64,000 bases of DNA from Deltaproteobacteria bacterium (GCA_031276865.1 JAISMF010000020.1:1-64000); one strand, 5' to 3'. Numbered from the stretch's first letter, positions 19,970 through 30,674 are shown. Made by a program: numbers and translations. Notes: generated from the letters alone by a model not told the origin.

Positions 19970-20640
19970 GAGAATTAACCTTAATTGTCGGGAGTATCTG
20001 ATAAAAAATAAAGAAAGCAGAGAGATGACACGGCTTTTCAAGCTGGGATGATTTATGCGGGGTGATAATTTAAAAAGTGAACTTGAAAACAGAGAATAAT
20101 GGATTTTTAAAAATTTAACAAGTCGTAAAGCGCTGAATCACGGTATCCGTCAGGGACGCTAAAAGCGGGTTTTAGGCATTTCTTCATCGGAGGAGGAAAG
20201 CTCCGGTATTATTAAAGAAAAAGGGATCCTTCAAGGATAATTGAAGCTGAAAGCGAATCGGGCCGCCCGCGCCGGGCGGACAAATCCAGGCCCCCGGGGT
20301 CTCTTATTGAGAAAATGGCCGTCTCGGGGGCGTTTTTTGAACAACTTTAAAATTCTTTAAAATTCTCTGTTTTTCACGCGTTTTTAAAAAATAACAAAAA
20401 ATTTCACGATTATCGTTAAGCGCCTAAAGAATATTGAGAAAAATACTTTACTAGTCGTTTTTTAATTATTTCAAAGTCCGTGCCGGATGGGTCGGCGAGG
20501 AGGGAGCCGGAGGCAAGTTGGCGGAATTATTAGGCTTTTTCCCCAGCGTGGCGAAGGGGAGCTTCTAGTCGAACCAGGCTCTGATTTTTCCCGCGGAAAG
20601 GGAAGGAAGGCGGCGCCGCGATAAGCGGCTAATCTAAGAT
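19690..20640. repeat. Copy A of ~950-bp decayed tandem duplication (functional dnaA 5' end + spacer + decayed xseA 3' end)
   Basis: Anchors repeat at a constant offset of ~939-956 bp: gttcgga 19820/20774, agagatgacac ~20021/20975, acaactttaaaattct 20341/21291, cacgcg 20375/21325. Confidence 0.85.
20528..20615 (-). pseudogene. xseA 3'-end fragment (decayed)
   Basis: gtcgaaccaggctctgatttttcccgcggaaagggaaggaagg resembles functional xseA gtcgaccctggctcttatttttccttcggagagggtcagaaggaagg. Confidence 0.65.
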
Positions 20641-20923
20641 CAAACTGAATTTGACCGCCGCTTCATAAACGCCGATGGCGCTGGCGGCGGAAGAAAGCGC
20701 TATCACGAAGTTTTTTACAAAGAGCGTCGGAAGGCGATAAAAAATAACTCGTTTTGAACGATTATTTCATAATGTTCGGACGCGGCGTCTTGGTTCTCAA
20801 GGGCGCGAACTAGGCTCTGAAAGCGTCTTCGGGTAGTTTGAAGCTCTACTCCCCGGCCGCGGCTCGCTACGATTCACCTGTTTTCAAAGCCTGGTCTTCA
20901 CCCTCGATAATAACTTCGGTCAC
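20640..20923 (-). pseudogene. dnaA 5'-end fragment (decayed)
   Basis: Aligned to dnaA at offset ~954: aatgttcggacgcggcgtcttggttctcaagggcgcgaactaggctctgaa vs gacgttcggaagctcgatcttggctctcaagcgcgcgatccaggtcttgaa; start ATG is GTG (20921-20923). Confidence 0.75.
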
Positions 20924-21590
20924 GCGAAGAACCTCTAATCGTTGGGATTGTAAGAATCAAAATATTGATGGCGGAGAGATGACACTGCTTTTAAAGCTGA
21001 ATGAAAATATCTAGGGATTAATGAAAAGCGAACTTGAAAACGGAGAATAAATGATTTTCAAAAATTTATCAAGCCGTAAACCGTCGTATACCGGTTCCCG
21101 TTAGCTACGCTTGACGCGGGTTTTAGGCGTTTCTTCGCCGAAGGAGGAAAGGTCCGGTATTATTGAAGAAAAAGAGATCCTTCAGGTGAATTGAAGTGGA
21201 AATCGGGTCGGGCGGTTTAAGGGCGGCGGACAAACCCAGGCCCCGGGGTTCTCTTATTGAGAAAAGCGCCGATTAGGAGGCTGTTTTTGAACAACTTTAA
21301 AATTCTTGAAAATTCTCTTATTTTCACGCGTTTTTAATAAAATCGAAGAAACATCCGGCTTTTATTAATCGCCCGAGATTATTGAGAAAATCTTTCACCG
21401 GTTTATTTTTTTCATAGACGGTATCTGTCGGGGGCGGCGGGGATGGCTCCTGGGGCGAACAGGCGGGATATTAAGCTTTTTTACCGGCGGCGGCCGCGAG
21501 GATGGAGTCGACCCTGGCTCTTATTTTTCCTTCGGAGAGGGTCAGAAGGAAGGTGTCGCCCATCTTCACCGACGCCGAGCTTCGCAGAAC
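20640..21590. repeat. Copy B of the tandem duplication (decayed dnaA 5' end + spacer + functional xseA 3' end)
   Basis: Same anchors as copy A; shares ccccggggt-tctcttattgagaaaa, tccggtattatt-aagaaaaa and gaacttgaaaac-gagaataa. Confidence 0.85.
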
Positions 21591-22841
21591 CCGCCCGTCG
21601 GGGAGGGTGGCCAGGGAATAGCCCCGGGTGAGGATTACCAATGGCGAAATTAGTTGGAGGCGGTCCACGGCGTGGTTCAGTTCCTGAAAGAAGGGGGCGA
21701 GAAGCTTCAATTTAATGTGGGCCAGGGTCGCCACGAGATTTTCCAGCTCCTCTTTTTGTCTGGCGATCTTCGTTCCGGGCGAGAGGTAGTTAAGCTTCTC
21801 TTTAAGTTTTTCCAACTCGCCCTTGGATCTAAGCAGCGCCAGGCTTATCAGGCTTACCAACCTCTCCACCAGGCCGTCTATCTGGAGGCTCTCCTGTTTG
21901 AGCCTGTGCTGGAAATTTAGAAGACGGTGTTTAAGCTCCCTTATTTCGGCCGCTTTCTCGTTTAATTTAGCCCCGGCGGACTTCTCCAGTCTTTTCCGGA
22001 GGAGCGTCAGATCCTCCAGGATCCTCGCCTTGTCCGGAAAGATGCGCTCCGCGGCGGCGGTAGGGGTTATGGCCGAGCCGTCGGCGGCGAGCTCGGCGAG
22101 GGATAGATCCGTGGCGTGCCCCACGGCCGCGAAAGTGAGGATCCTGGAGTTGGCCACGGCACGCACCAGAATCTCCTCGTTGTAGGCCCAGAGGTCCTCG
22201 AGGCTTCCTCCGCCCCGGGTGAGCACTATGAGGTCGAAACCTCCCCAGCTGTTTACATCCTCCACGGCCGCGGCCATTTCCGCGGCCGCTCCCTCCCCTT
22301 GGACCTTCACGGGGTAGATGGTTATGGCGGCCTGGGGAAAACGTTTGAACGCCGTCTTTAAAAAGTCCTCCACGGCCGCTCCCTTGGGGGAGGTCAGAAG
22401 GGCCACGCGTCTGGGCCAGAAAGGTAGTTTTCTCTTGCGGGCGGCGTTGAAGAGGCCTTCGGCGAGGAGACGGGCTTTAAGTTTTTCAAAGGCGAGGCGG
22501 AGGGCGCCTTCGCCCCTGGGTTCCATGGAATCCACTATGAGCTGGTATTCCGATCTGGCGTAGTAGGTGGTCAGATGACCGCAGGCCAGGACGTTGAGGC
22601 CGTCTTCGGCTATCGAGGCCGCCCTGCCGCGGTTGCTACTCCAGATTATGGCTTTGATCTTGCTCTTGGCGTCGTTTAAATAAAAGTAGAGATGCCCGCT
22701 GCCCTGCCGAAAGCGCCCGGAGATCTCGCCTTCCACGTAGACCTTGGGAAACCTCTCCCGAAACAGGGAGTCGATCCTGTTGGTGAGGGAGGTGGGGGTG
22801 AATATTTCGGCGGGCCTATCCTGAGCGGACATGACTGTCAA
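21471..22841 (-). CDS. xseA: exodeoxyribonuclease VII large subunit
   Basis: VYVEGEISGRFRQGSGHLYFYLNDAKSKIKAIIW, LTSPKGAAVEDFL, IVLTRGGGSLEDLWAYNEE, AVGHATDLSLAELAAD. Confidence 0.93.
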   Translation of the reverse strand: MTVMSAQDRPAEIFTPTSLTNRIDSLFRERFPKVYVEGEISGRFRQGSGHLYFYLNDAKSKIKAIIWSSNRGRAASIAEDGLNVLACGHLTTYYARSEYQLIVDSMEPRGEGALRLAFEKLKARLLAEGLFNAARKRKLPFWPRRVALLTSPKGAAVEDFLKTAFKRFPQAAITIYPVKVQGEGAAAEMAAAVEDVNSWGGFDLIVLTRGGGSLEDLWAYNEEILVRAVANSRILTFAAVGHATDLSLAELAADGSAITPTAAAERIFPDKARILEDLTLLRKRLEKSAGAKLNEKAAEIRELKHRLLNFQHRLKQESLQIDGLVERLVSLISLALLRSKGELEKLKEKLNYLSPGTKIARQKEELENLVATLAHIKLKLLAPFFQELNHAVDRLQLISPLVILTRGYSLATLPDGRVLRSSASVKMGDTFLLTLSEGKIRARVDSILAAAAGKKA

Positions 22842-25287
22842 CTTTCTCCGCGGATTTTATATTAAAATAGATGACTTTTTTTTGGCGTCGGGCGTATTTT
22901 GGTTGTCATTTTGTCAGCGCCGGAACGGGTGGCTTTTAGTTTTATGGTTTATACCACAATGCTCCCGGAGATTGCAAGACGCCGGGATAAAATATTTTCA
23001 ATTATTTAAATTATTTTCTTCCGAGCGCGTCTTTAAGCCGTTTTATTTCAAAAGGCGGAAAAAGGCGGGGGATAAATTCGTAGAAAAAAATTATAAAATA
23101 GATCAAAAATGTATAAAAACTTTAAAAAAAATATAATAATGCCTAAAAAAGCGCGAAAATAGCGGGATTTTTTAAAGCTTATTAAGTTAATATTTTGAAT
23201 GCTTATAATAATTCGGGAATATCCGGCTACTTTCAAAAAAAGATATTTATTCAAGTTTCTATTGAAATTAAATTAAAAAACCGGCGTCGGAATATACTTA
23301 TACCTCCGGAGCGGAGCGTGAAAACGATACAGATCGGCTATCAAAGAAGGAACGCTGAAATGAGCGTCAAAAAATAATAGGGAGTTTAAATTCCACCAAA
23401 ATGTGGAAAGCGCGCTAAGAAAAACTCCCTTGTGTGGAAAATAAGTGAAAATACTTCCAGCTTCTTTTTCGGCGACGGTTTACGTCTTCCTCACGCGGTT
23501 GTTCACATCCTTTCCCGCGTGTATTATTTTGATTTTAGCGGCGCCGTCTTTTTCCGGAGTCCAGGATTGTCAACTGATTTACAGTTTTTTTATGAAGGTT
23601 ATAAAATCGTTTTTTTCATTACAGTTTTAGCCGCTCCCCGTCTTTGGTCTCTATCTTAAGATCTTCTTTTCTACCTTCCCTCCCGGCGCCGCTTACGAAA
23701 AGGGTTTTCGTTTTAAAACGGCCCCGGAACAGGGGCTTGAGATTAGAATTCATCCTTATAAATCATCCTTCATATCCTGGATCCATTTCTTCGCCGAAAT
23801 CACCGAACTGAATTTCCTCTCAAGACTTCCCTTTCATGACGGGGGATGGGTGACGGTTCTCTTTTTGTCGCCTTCGGCGCCATGATCTCCACCATGCACT
23901 GAAAGACGCTGGCTAATATAGATGATTTTGATCGCGGCCGAGGGCTTTCGGGATTATCAACGGATCCGGCGGCGATGCTTTCCGGCGCCGCCTTCGGAAG
24001 AACTTCGTTGTAACGAACTATGTTTTTTTAAATAAACGCCTCAACGGGCGCGGCTTAATCAGAGTGTTCTTTTTTTACCTTCAGAATTCGGCTTGAACTA
24101 GTCTTTTGATATTTTTTCTATAATTAATAAATAATTATGTCGAAAAACGTTCTTGTTTCGCCCAATGAACATGTTTTACCGGCATTTAAACGAATAGAAA
24201 AATCAAAAAGATTAAAATTTCAGACTTTCATTAAAGAATCTTCGTAAAACACGCGGAGGTCCGAAAAAAAATTACCTCCCTTATTTTTTCTCTTGACGTG
24301 ATCCGTATTTTTTACCACGTTCGCCACCGCTTCCGGAAGATTGTTCAATATGAGCGAATTTTCCTCTCTTTTCCGGCTTCAAGGCTTGATTTTTCCTTCA
24401 CTTCTCTTTTTAGAATCATGCCGCCGCGGTCGCTTATCGTTATGAACATTCGTTCATAAATTTTTCCGTCTGTTTTTCCGTTTTGAAACATTTCTCTTCC
24501 GGTGAACTCCCGTAACCCTTTGGAAATTCGTGGACGCGTAAACTAGGGAAGACGGCGGAAAAAAAAGCCCGAGCCAAAACAACCGAAAGGTTCCGCTGAT
24601 TTTTTTAGCCGACTTTTTTATTTTCTCGTCCCTCTGGTATCGCTTTTCCCCTGTTTCCGGTCGGGTCTTGTTTATTTCTCTTCCCAGTTCCGGCGGTTAA
24701 TGAATAATTTTCGCGTTTCACCGTTCTTCGGGGAAATGAATCAGCCTTTCCCGCCTTGATAATCCTCCGCCTCCCCCCCCCTTTTTTGGCGAAAAGCCAG
24801 CGTTCTTCCGCTTTTAAAACATTTCCGGCCGTCTTTATTTTTCCTTTTTCGGGTCCGAATGTTCCCTTTCGGAACATTTTTTTGGTTTCGCCGGTGAAAT
24901 ATCTCTTAGGAGCTTCGCCGTTTGTTTTAGCGGGAAGGTTTTTTTTCGTCCCTGAACCAATTTCTCCGTCGGGAAGGCTCTCTGGATTCCCGCGGAAGCG
25001 AGAAATCCGGTGTTTTCACGACGCGCCGCGGCCGGGGCTTGGACGGTTTTGGGAATTTTTTCCAACGTCTTCGTTTCGGGCTTGTTTGAAAGAGCCGGGA
25101 GGGCCGCGCTTTTCGCCTCTTCCCCCCGTCCCGGCTCCAGGCGCCTTTTCTCCGGAGCGATCCCTGGCTTTGGCCCTTGCCGAGGCCTTTTCCCCCTTTT
25201 TATTTTCCAGTAAATGTTTTAGGATGAGATTTTACAAAAACGGCCTCCGGGGCCGTTGAAACTGATAAATTCCGGCCGCGAGGACTG

Positions 25288-26892
25288 ATGATGATTAGAA
25301 AACTTTTCCCTCCCGCCCTGGGCCTTCTTTTAACGCTGGCGCTCGTTTCCGTCCCGCCCCTTTTCGCCCAGAAGCCCCCCCAGGGCGATTCGCTGGTGAG
25401 CCCCAGCCTGGCCGACGCCACCAACCTCATTCCGGCCCTGGCCTCGGACGTCTCCTCGAGGGACGTGCTCAACAACGTCTACCGGGGGCTCGTGAAATAC
25501 GATAAAAATCTCAATATCATCCCGGATCTGGCGGAATCTTGGGAGATATCCGACGACCAGCTCACCATAACCTTTCATCTGAAAAAAAACGTGATCTGGG
25601 AGGACGGGACTCCGGTGACCTCGTCCGACTGCCTCTTCACCTGGGAGCTCATGAGCGACCCCCTGACCCCCACCGCCTACGGCGAGGATTTCCGCCAGAT
25701 TGAGAAGGCCGAGACCCCCGACGAGCACACCTTCGTGGTGACCTACAAGAGGACCCTGGCCTCGGCCCTCATCAACTGGGGCTTCTCCATCATGCCCAGG
25801 CATCTGCTGGAGGGAGCGAACCTGGACGACAGTCCTCTGGCCCGAAAACCCGTGGGAAACGGGCCCTTCAGGCTCTCAAGCTGGGAGGTGGGGCAGAGGA
25901 TAGTGCTGGTCGCGAGCGACACCTACGAAAAGGGCCGTCCTCCGTTAAACAGCCTTATAACGAGGATCATCCCGGATCTGCCCACCCAGATGATGGAGCT
26001 CAAGACCGGAAACATCGATCTCATGAACCTCACCCCCGATCAGTGGGAGGAGGCGCGCAACGACCCCGCTTTGAGCGCGGCTTACGATTTCTACCGCGCT
26101 CCGGCCTTCAGCTACACCTACCTGGGCTTCAACCAGAAGGATCCCCGCCTTTCCGATAAAAGGGTGCGGCAGGCCATAAACTACGCCATCGACAAAGAAG
26201 AGATCCTGGTCGGAGTCCTGGGCGGTTTCGGACAGGCGGCCAACGGCCCCTTCCAGCCGAAGATGTGGGCCTACAACCAGAATGTCAAGCCCTATCCCTA
26301 CGACCCGGAAAAGGCCAAAGCCCTGCTTTCCGAGGCCGGCTACGCCGACACGGACGGAGACGGCTACCTGGACAAGGACGGGGCCCGCTTCGTGCTCACC
26401 ATTTTGTACAACCAGGGAAACCAGTTAAGGGAGCTGAGCGGCCTCATCATCCAGTCGCGGCTCAAACTCGTGGGGATCGAAGTCAAGCTCCGGGTGGTGG
26501 CCTGGCAGTCCTTGACCAAGGAGTTTCTCGACAATCATAATTTCGAGGCCGTGATCATGGGCTGGACCATCCCCCTCAATCCCGACCTCTACGACGTCTT
26601 CAACTCCGAGAAGACCAAGCCCGGGGAGCTCAACTACATAAGCTACGCCAACCCCGAGGTGGACGAGCTCATAGACGTGGGCCGCTTCAATCTGGATCAG
26701 GCGGTGAGGAAGAAGGCCTACGACCGCATCCAGGAGATATTCCACGAGGACGTCCCCTACGTCTTCCTCTACATCCCCGACGAGCTCGTAGCCGTATCCA
26801 AACGCTTCGTGGGTCCGGAGGTGGCGCCCCTGGGCTTCGGCTTCAACATCGACGAATGGTACGTTCCGGCCGACCGCAGGCGCTACAAGTAA
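25288..26892 (+). CDS. peptide ABC transporter substrate-binding protein (SBP family 5)
   Basis: Signal peptide; LNNVYRGLVKYDKNLNIIPDLAESWEISDDQLTITFHLKKNVIWEDGTPV; VRQAINYAIDKEEIL. Confidence 0.92.
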   Translation: MMIRKLFPPALGLLLTLALVSVPPLFAQKPPQGDSLVSPSLADATNLIPALASDVSSRDVLNNVYRGLVKYDKNLNIIPDLAESWEISDDQLTITFHLKKNVIWEDGTPVTSSDCLFTWELMSDPLTPTAYGEDFRQIEKAETPDEHTFVVTYKRTLASALINWGFSIMPRHLLEGANLDDSPLARKPVGNGPFRLSSWEVGQRIVLVASDTYEKGRPPLNSLITRIIPDLPTQMMELKTGNIDLMNLTPDQWEEARNDPALSAAYDFYRAPAFSYTYLGFNQKDPRLSDKRVRQAINYAIDKEEILVGVLGGFGQAANGPFQPKMWAYNQNVKPYPYDPEKAKALLSEAGYADTDGDGYLDKDGARFVLTILYNQGNQLRELSGLIIQSRLKLVGIEVKLRVVAWQSLTKEFLDNHNFEAVIMGWTIPLNPDLYDVFNSEKTKPGELNYISYANPEVDELIDVGRFNLDQAVRKKAYDRIQEIFHEDVPYVFLYIPDELVAVSKRFVGPEVAPLGFGFNIDEWYVPADRRRYK

Positions 26893-26956
26893 AGCTTCCC
26901 GAAAAGACGGGCGGATTTTCCGGTCTTCTTTAAAGCGATGGCGCCTAAAAAAACGG

Positions 26957-26994
26957 AAACCCCCCGGCTTCCCAAGGAATCCGGGGGGTTTTTT
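26957..26994. terminator. Bidirectional Rho-independent terminator
   Basis: aaaccccccgg...ccggggggttt perfect 11-bp stem plus T-run between convergent genes. Confidence 0.85.
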
Positions 26995-27018
26995 ACGCGG
27001 TGAGCGGCCTAAGGTTCC

Positions 27019-27567
27019 TCAGTAGGGCAGGATCTTTTTTCCGGCCGTCTCCTCCAGGGTTATGGCGCAGCCCAGGTAGAGGGCGGAGCCGCCGCAGATG
27101 ACTCCCTCGTAGCCCGCCACTTTAATTATGGCGGAGCTTCCCGAGTAGGTTCCCACGGCCAGGATGAGGAGGAGCAGCGTCAGGGAGCCCACCACGAGGG
27201 CCAAGACTCCCCCCTTGTAGACCGCCAGGAAAAGGAGGAAGACGTAAATGGACCAGATGAGCATGAAGGTGCCCACCAGACCGGCGGAACCGGGCTCGGC
27301 CCAGCCCAGCTTCGGGAGGATGTCGAAAGCGGCGACGGAGATCCAGAAACCTCCAAAGGAGGTGAAGACGACGCAGCCGAAGGTGTTGCCGCGGAAAAAC
27401 TCCATGACGCCGGAGAGCATCTGGGCGAGTCCTCCGACGAAGAGGGCCTGGGCCATGACTTGGGCTCCGTTGTCGAGGATCCCGGCGTTTACGAGGGAGA
27501 GGAGGATGGTGGAGAGGCCGAAGGTGATGAGGCCCAGGGGGGTGGGATTGGCTAAGGTGAGCGGCAT
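27019..27567 (-). CDS. GPR1/FUN34/YaaH (SatP-like) acetate transporter
   Basis: LANPTPLGLITFGLSTILLSLVNAGIL, GGLAQMLSGVMEFFRGNTFGCVVFTSFGGFWIS; Met at 27567 with AAAGGAG. Confidence 0.92.
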   Translation of the reverse strand: MPLTLANPTPLGLITFGLSTILLSLVNAGILDNGAQVMAQALFVGGLAQMLSGVMEFFRGNTFGCVVFTSFGGFWISVAAFDILPKLGWAEPGSAGLVGTFMLIWSIYVFLLFLAVYKGGVLALVVGSLTLLLLILAVGTYSGSSAIIKVAGYEGVICGGSALYLGCAITLEETAGKKILPY

Positions 27568-28507
27568 GATGCTCCTTTCTTGTGAAACCGCCTCTTTGCG
27601 AGACAAGGGCGGGGCGGGAGAGAGTTCCGGACCGGGGCCTTCCGGCCTGACGGACTTTCCCCGGAGTTTTTCGGCTCGAAAAGGAGGGGTGGCGGGGAAA
27701 GGGCCCCGTCGGGGCCCGGAACAGAGATTTATGGGAATCAGCCTTCTTACCTTAACCAAAATATTTTTGTTTTGTCAAGAAATTATTTTGACCCTCCTCG
27801 GGCCTTCGCCCGGGGCGGAATCATCCGGGCAATTTTAGTTATGAAGCCCTGAATCAAAAATTAAATTCGTCAAGAAAACTTGGCTGTTTTTTTAAAAATT
27901 TTTCCTTATCCGGCCTCGCTAGGGGGAAACGATCCCCGCCGGAGCGGCTTTTCCCGCGCGAATCTTCGGCCGGGGAAGGAAAAACCCGCCAAGGTCTTAA
28001 ATCCGGTCCGACCTGGGTGGCGCGCCGCGTATTCGTCATCCCGGCCTTCCGGAGAGACCCTGTCGGCGGATCCGGAAAGCCCTTTTATATCCATGGTTAT
28101 TTTAGAAAGAAGACAACTATATATGGCGTTATTTTCATCATTTACCAATGACGAAACAAGGGCTTCGCCCGCTGGCTCCTCTCGGAGAGAAGAGGGGCGG
28201 GCGCCCGCAAACGCCGCGGTCCCAAGTTTCCCGGGGAGTCGCCGGCCGGAAAACAGCCTTCCCGCTGAAGCCGCGCGTTCGGATGACAGCGATTTGGCGC
28301 CTGTTTTAAGTTCCCGCTAAGTCGCTCTCTCTTTAGGGAAAGGAGGAGATTGGAGCGTTTGAATTGGCGCTCCGCTTGGATCCGGCGACTGTTACTCTTT
28401 ATAGGCTATAAATATAAAAATTATTTCCCATATATTGTATGAGAGAGCGAAAATTTCAACGCCGGGCTTTTCGCGCGGGCGTCCAACATCTTAAACCCGG
28501 TGCGCAA

Positions 28508-29599
28508 TCAGATCTTGAGGGTCGCGAGCGGCCGGAAGGCGCAGACGATCTCCCCCAAATTAGCCGAGAGCAAAGCGTCGATCACGTCGGAAATTTTTTT
28601 ATAAGCTTCAGGCGCTTCTTCGTAAAGCAGATCCTTGTCATGGCAGATAACATGGCTTTTAAGAGACGTTTTATAGATTTCCCCCCGGTGATATTTTTCT
28701 CGCAACCGGCCTTTGCATTCCGAGCGTTTCCATTTTCTGCCAGCCCCATGAGCCAGGGAAAACAACGATTTAGTCGTATCGGAAGCGGGTTTGAACAAGA
28801 AAGAAAGAGTTCCCCGCGACCCTGGAATGACGACTGGACCATGAAGAGCGCTAACGGCGCCTTTCCGGTGGTAAAGACCGCCATCGCCTTCTTCCACAAA
28901 GTTATGGGGAGAATCAAGGACGCGCTTGAGTTCTCCGCGAGAATCCAGGAATTGCGAAATTTTTAACGCGCACATTTCGCGGTTGCGTTTAGCCCAGACA
29001 ATTAGGTCATTTTGAGACGTCAAATAGGAGCGCGCCAGATCCGTGCCCATGGCGATGCCTGAAAAGCGGCTCATGAAAGACTCGTAGAACAGCTGGCCTC
29101 CGTTTCTTGATCCGCTGTGAACCAGGATGAATATTTTGTCCTTATCAAGGTCCAGGCGCTTGAATTCTTCGGGGAGATAGACCTTTTCAACAGCCTGAAG
29201 TTCCAGAAAATGGTTGCCTCCTCCCAAGGTGCCTAACTGGCTAACGTTGGATTCATCAGGATAAGGATGATCGTCTAATTCGATATCTCTTAGACTTTCC
29301 AAACTATCAAATATAGAGGCCAGCCTATCCAGTTTAATTTTTTTAAGCCGCGCGGAGGTTTGAAAAAGACTCATCCCGCAGCCGATGTCATTTCCAATCA
29401 ATTGTGGAAAAATAAGTCCATCGCTTAAAACAACCGCTCCCACCGGAGTTTTTCCAGGATGAAGATCGGGCAGGCCCACGATTTTTTTAATATTTGGGAG
29501 TTTCGCGGTTGTTTTTAACTGGGCGATGGCCTCATCCTCCATCCAGCATTTCGGAGTCGAAATCAGGGTGATTAAATCAGACAAAGCGGATCCTTTCAA
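28508..29599 (-). CDS. RtcB-family RNA ligase homologue (RtcB2 type)
   Basis: GLPDLHPGKTPVGAVV, IGNDIGCGMSLF, LGTLGGGNHFLE, LVHSGSRN, SPHNFVEE, HGAGRKWKR; non-ATG (TTG) start. Confidence 0.88.
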   Translation of the reverse strand: MKGSALSDLITLISTPKCWMEDEAIAQLKTTAKLPNIKKIVGLPDLHPGKTPVGAVVLSDGLIFPQLIGNDIGCGMSLFQTSARLKKIKLDRLASIFDSLESLRDIELDDHPYPDESNVSQLGTLGGGNHFLELQAVEKVYLPEEFKRLDLDKDKIFILVHSGSRNGGQLFYESFMSRFSGIAMGTDLARSYLTSQNDLIVWAKRNREMCALKISQFLDSRGELKRVLDSPHNFVEEGDGGLYHRKGAVSALHGPVVIPGSRGTLSFLFKPASDTTKSLFSLAHGAGRKWKRSECKGRLREKYHRGEIYKTSLKSHVICHDKDLLYEEAPEAYKKISDVIDALLSANLGEIVCAFRPLATLKI

Positions 29600-29645
29600 A
29601 TCTTAGTTTAATCGTTTCAAAGAGATTTTTACGCATGAGGGCGTC

Positions 29646-29891
29646 TTAATGGTTTGAGGACGGAAGGGGGCGTAGACTGGCGAATAAATACTTTTCATTG
29701 GCGTCCAGCGACAATAAGGCCATCCATACATACATTAATAAGGCGGCTTGCTGAGCGGAAAATTGAAAGAAATTCTTATCGCGCACCAAATATTTATTAG
29801 ATAAAGGTATCCGTATTGGAGACGCCGTTAAAACGTCGTTTGTTTCCGGCGCGTCCAAATCGTGTTTCTTCGCGCGCATGGCGTCCTCCAT
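29646..29891 (-). CDS. small hypothetical protein
   Basis: 81-aa ORF upstream of rtcB-like gene, same strand; no family recognised. Confidence 0.35.
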   Translation of the reverse strand: MEDAMRAKKHDLDAPETNDVLTASPIRIPLSNKYLVRDKNFFQFSAQQAALLMYVWMALLSLDANEKYLFASLRPLPSSNH

Positions 29892-30191
29892 AAAACAACG
29901 TTTATTAATTTAGACGAATCCACCTAAAAACCTAAAAACCCTAGGGAACGCCGATGTAATCGACAAGATGCGCGAAAAAATTCGCATTAGGGATGATTAA
30001 TCCAGCATCGGCGAATACTCTTTTTCTCCGTCGGATTTTTTAGAGACCGGTCTATTTTGTAACTGGCATCCTTGGAGAAAAAGATTAGCCGGAGTCGAAA
30101 AAAAAATACGATTAAGGAGCGAAGGCGTTGATTGGGGGTTCAAGCGTTTTTCCCCATCCTTTCTTTCCGTCACCCTGGTTTAAATCTCCGG

Positions 30192-30674
30192 TTAGGTCGG
30201 GTTCCGTTTCCAGAAGCTTTTCACATCGTTTTCGTCCGCGCATTCCATGTAGTCCTTTTCCAGGATTTCGCACGTCTCGCAGTAACTTTCCTCTTCATAT
30301 TTCCTGTCAGGAATATAGCATACCTTCCAAGATAATCCGAAAATCCCGGAGTACGTGATTTTCCCCTCCTCTATAACCGTTCCCATGGCGTTCAAGGAGT
30401 ATGTGTTCGGTTTATAGTTCAAAGTAGTGGTTTTCATGAGATCGCGGAACGCGTCCTGTTCCGCGGTCGTGGTGAGATCCTCCGTCTCGATGGCCCACCG
30501 CATCAACTCCTTCGAGGCGTCCACGTCCAGCTTCCATTCGCCTCCGATTAATGGGTTTTTCGAATCCCCGCACCCGAAAAAGGCGGCCGACAGGAAAACG
30601 GAGGTTAAAAGGGCGGATATTGTTTTAAGCACGGCGTTCTCCTCCGAATTTTTCGAAAATACGCTTGATACCAT
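30192..30674 (-). CDS. hypothetical lipoprotein
   Basis: Signal-like LKTISALLTSVFLSAAFFGCG lipobox, then soluble Cys-containing domain; no family recognised. Confidence 0.55.
   Translation of the reverse strand: MVSSVFSKNSEENAVLKTISALLTSVFLSAAFFGCGDSKNPLIGGEWKLDVDASKELMRWAIETEDLTTTAEQDAFRDLMKTTTLNYKPNTYSLNAMGTVIEEGKITYSGIFGLSWKVCYIPDRKYEEESYCETCEILEKDYMECADENDVKSFWKRNPT

Noticed and set aside
28150-28215. Hairpin cgcccgc...cctct...agagg...cgggcg as a structured RNA
   Set aside because: GC-rich inverted repeat without supporting context; not distinguishable from background
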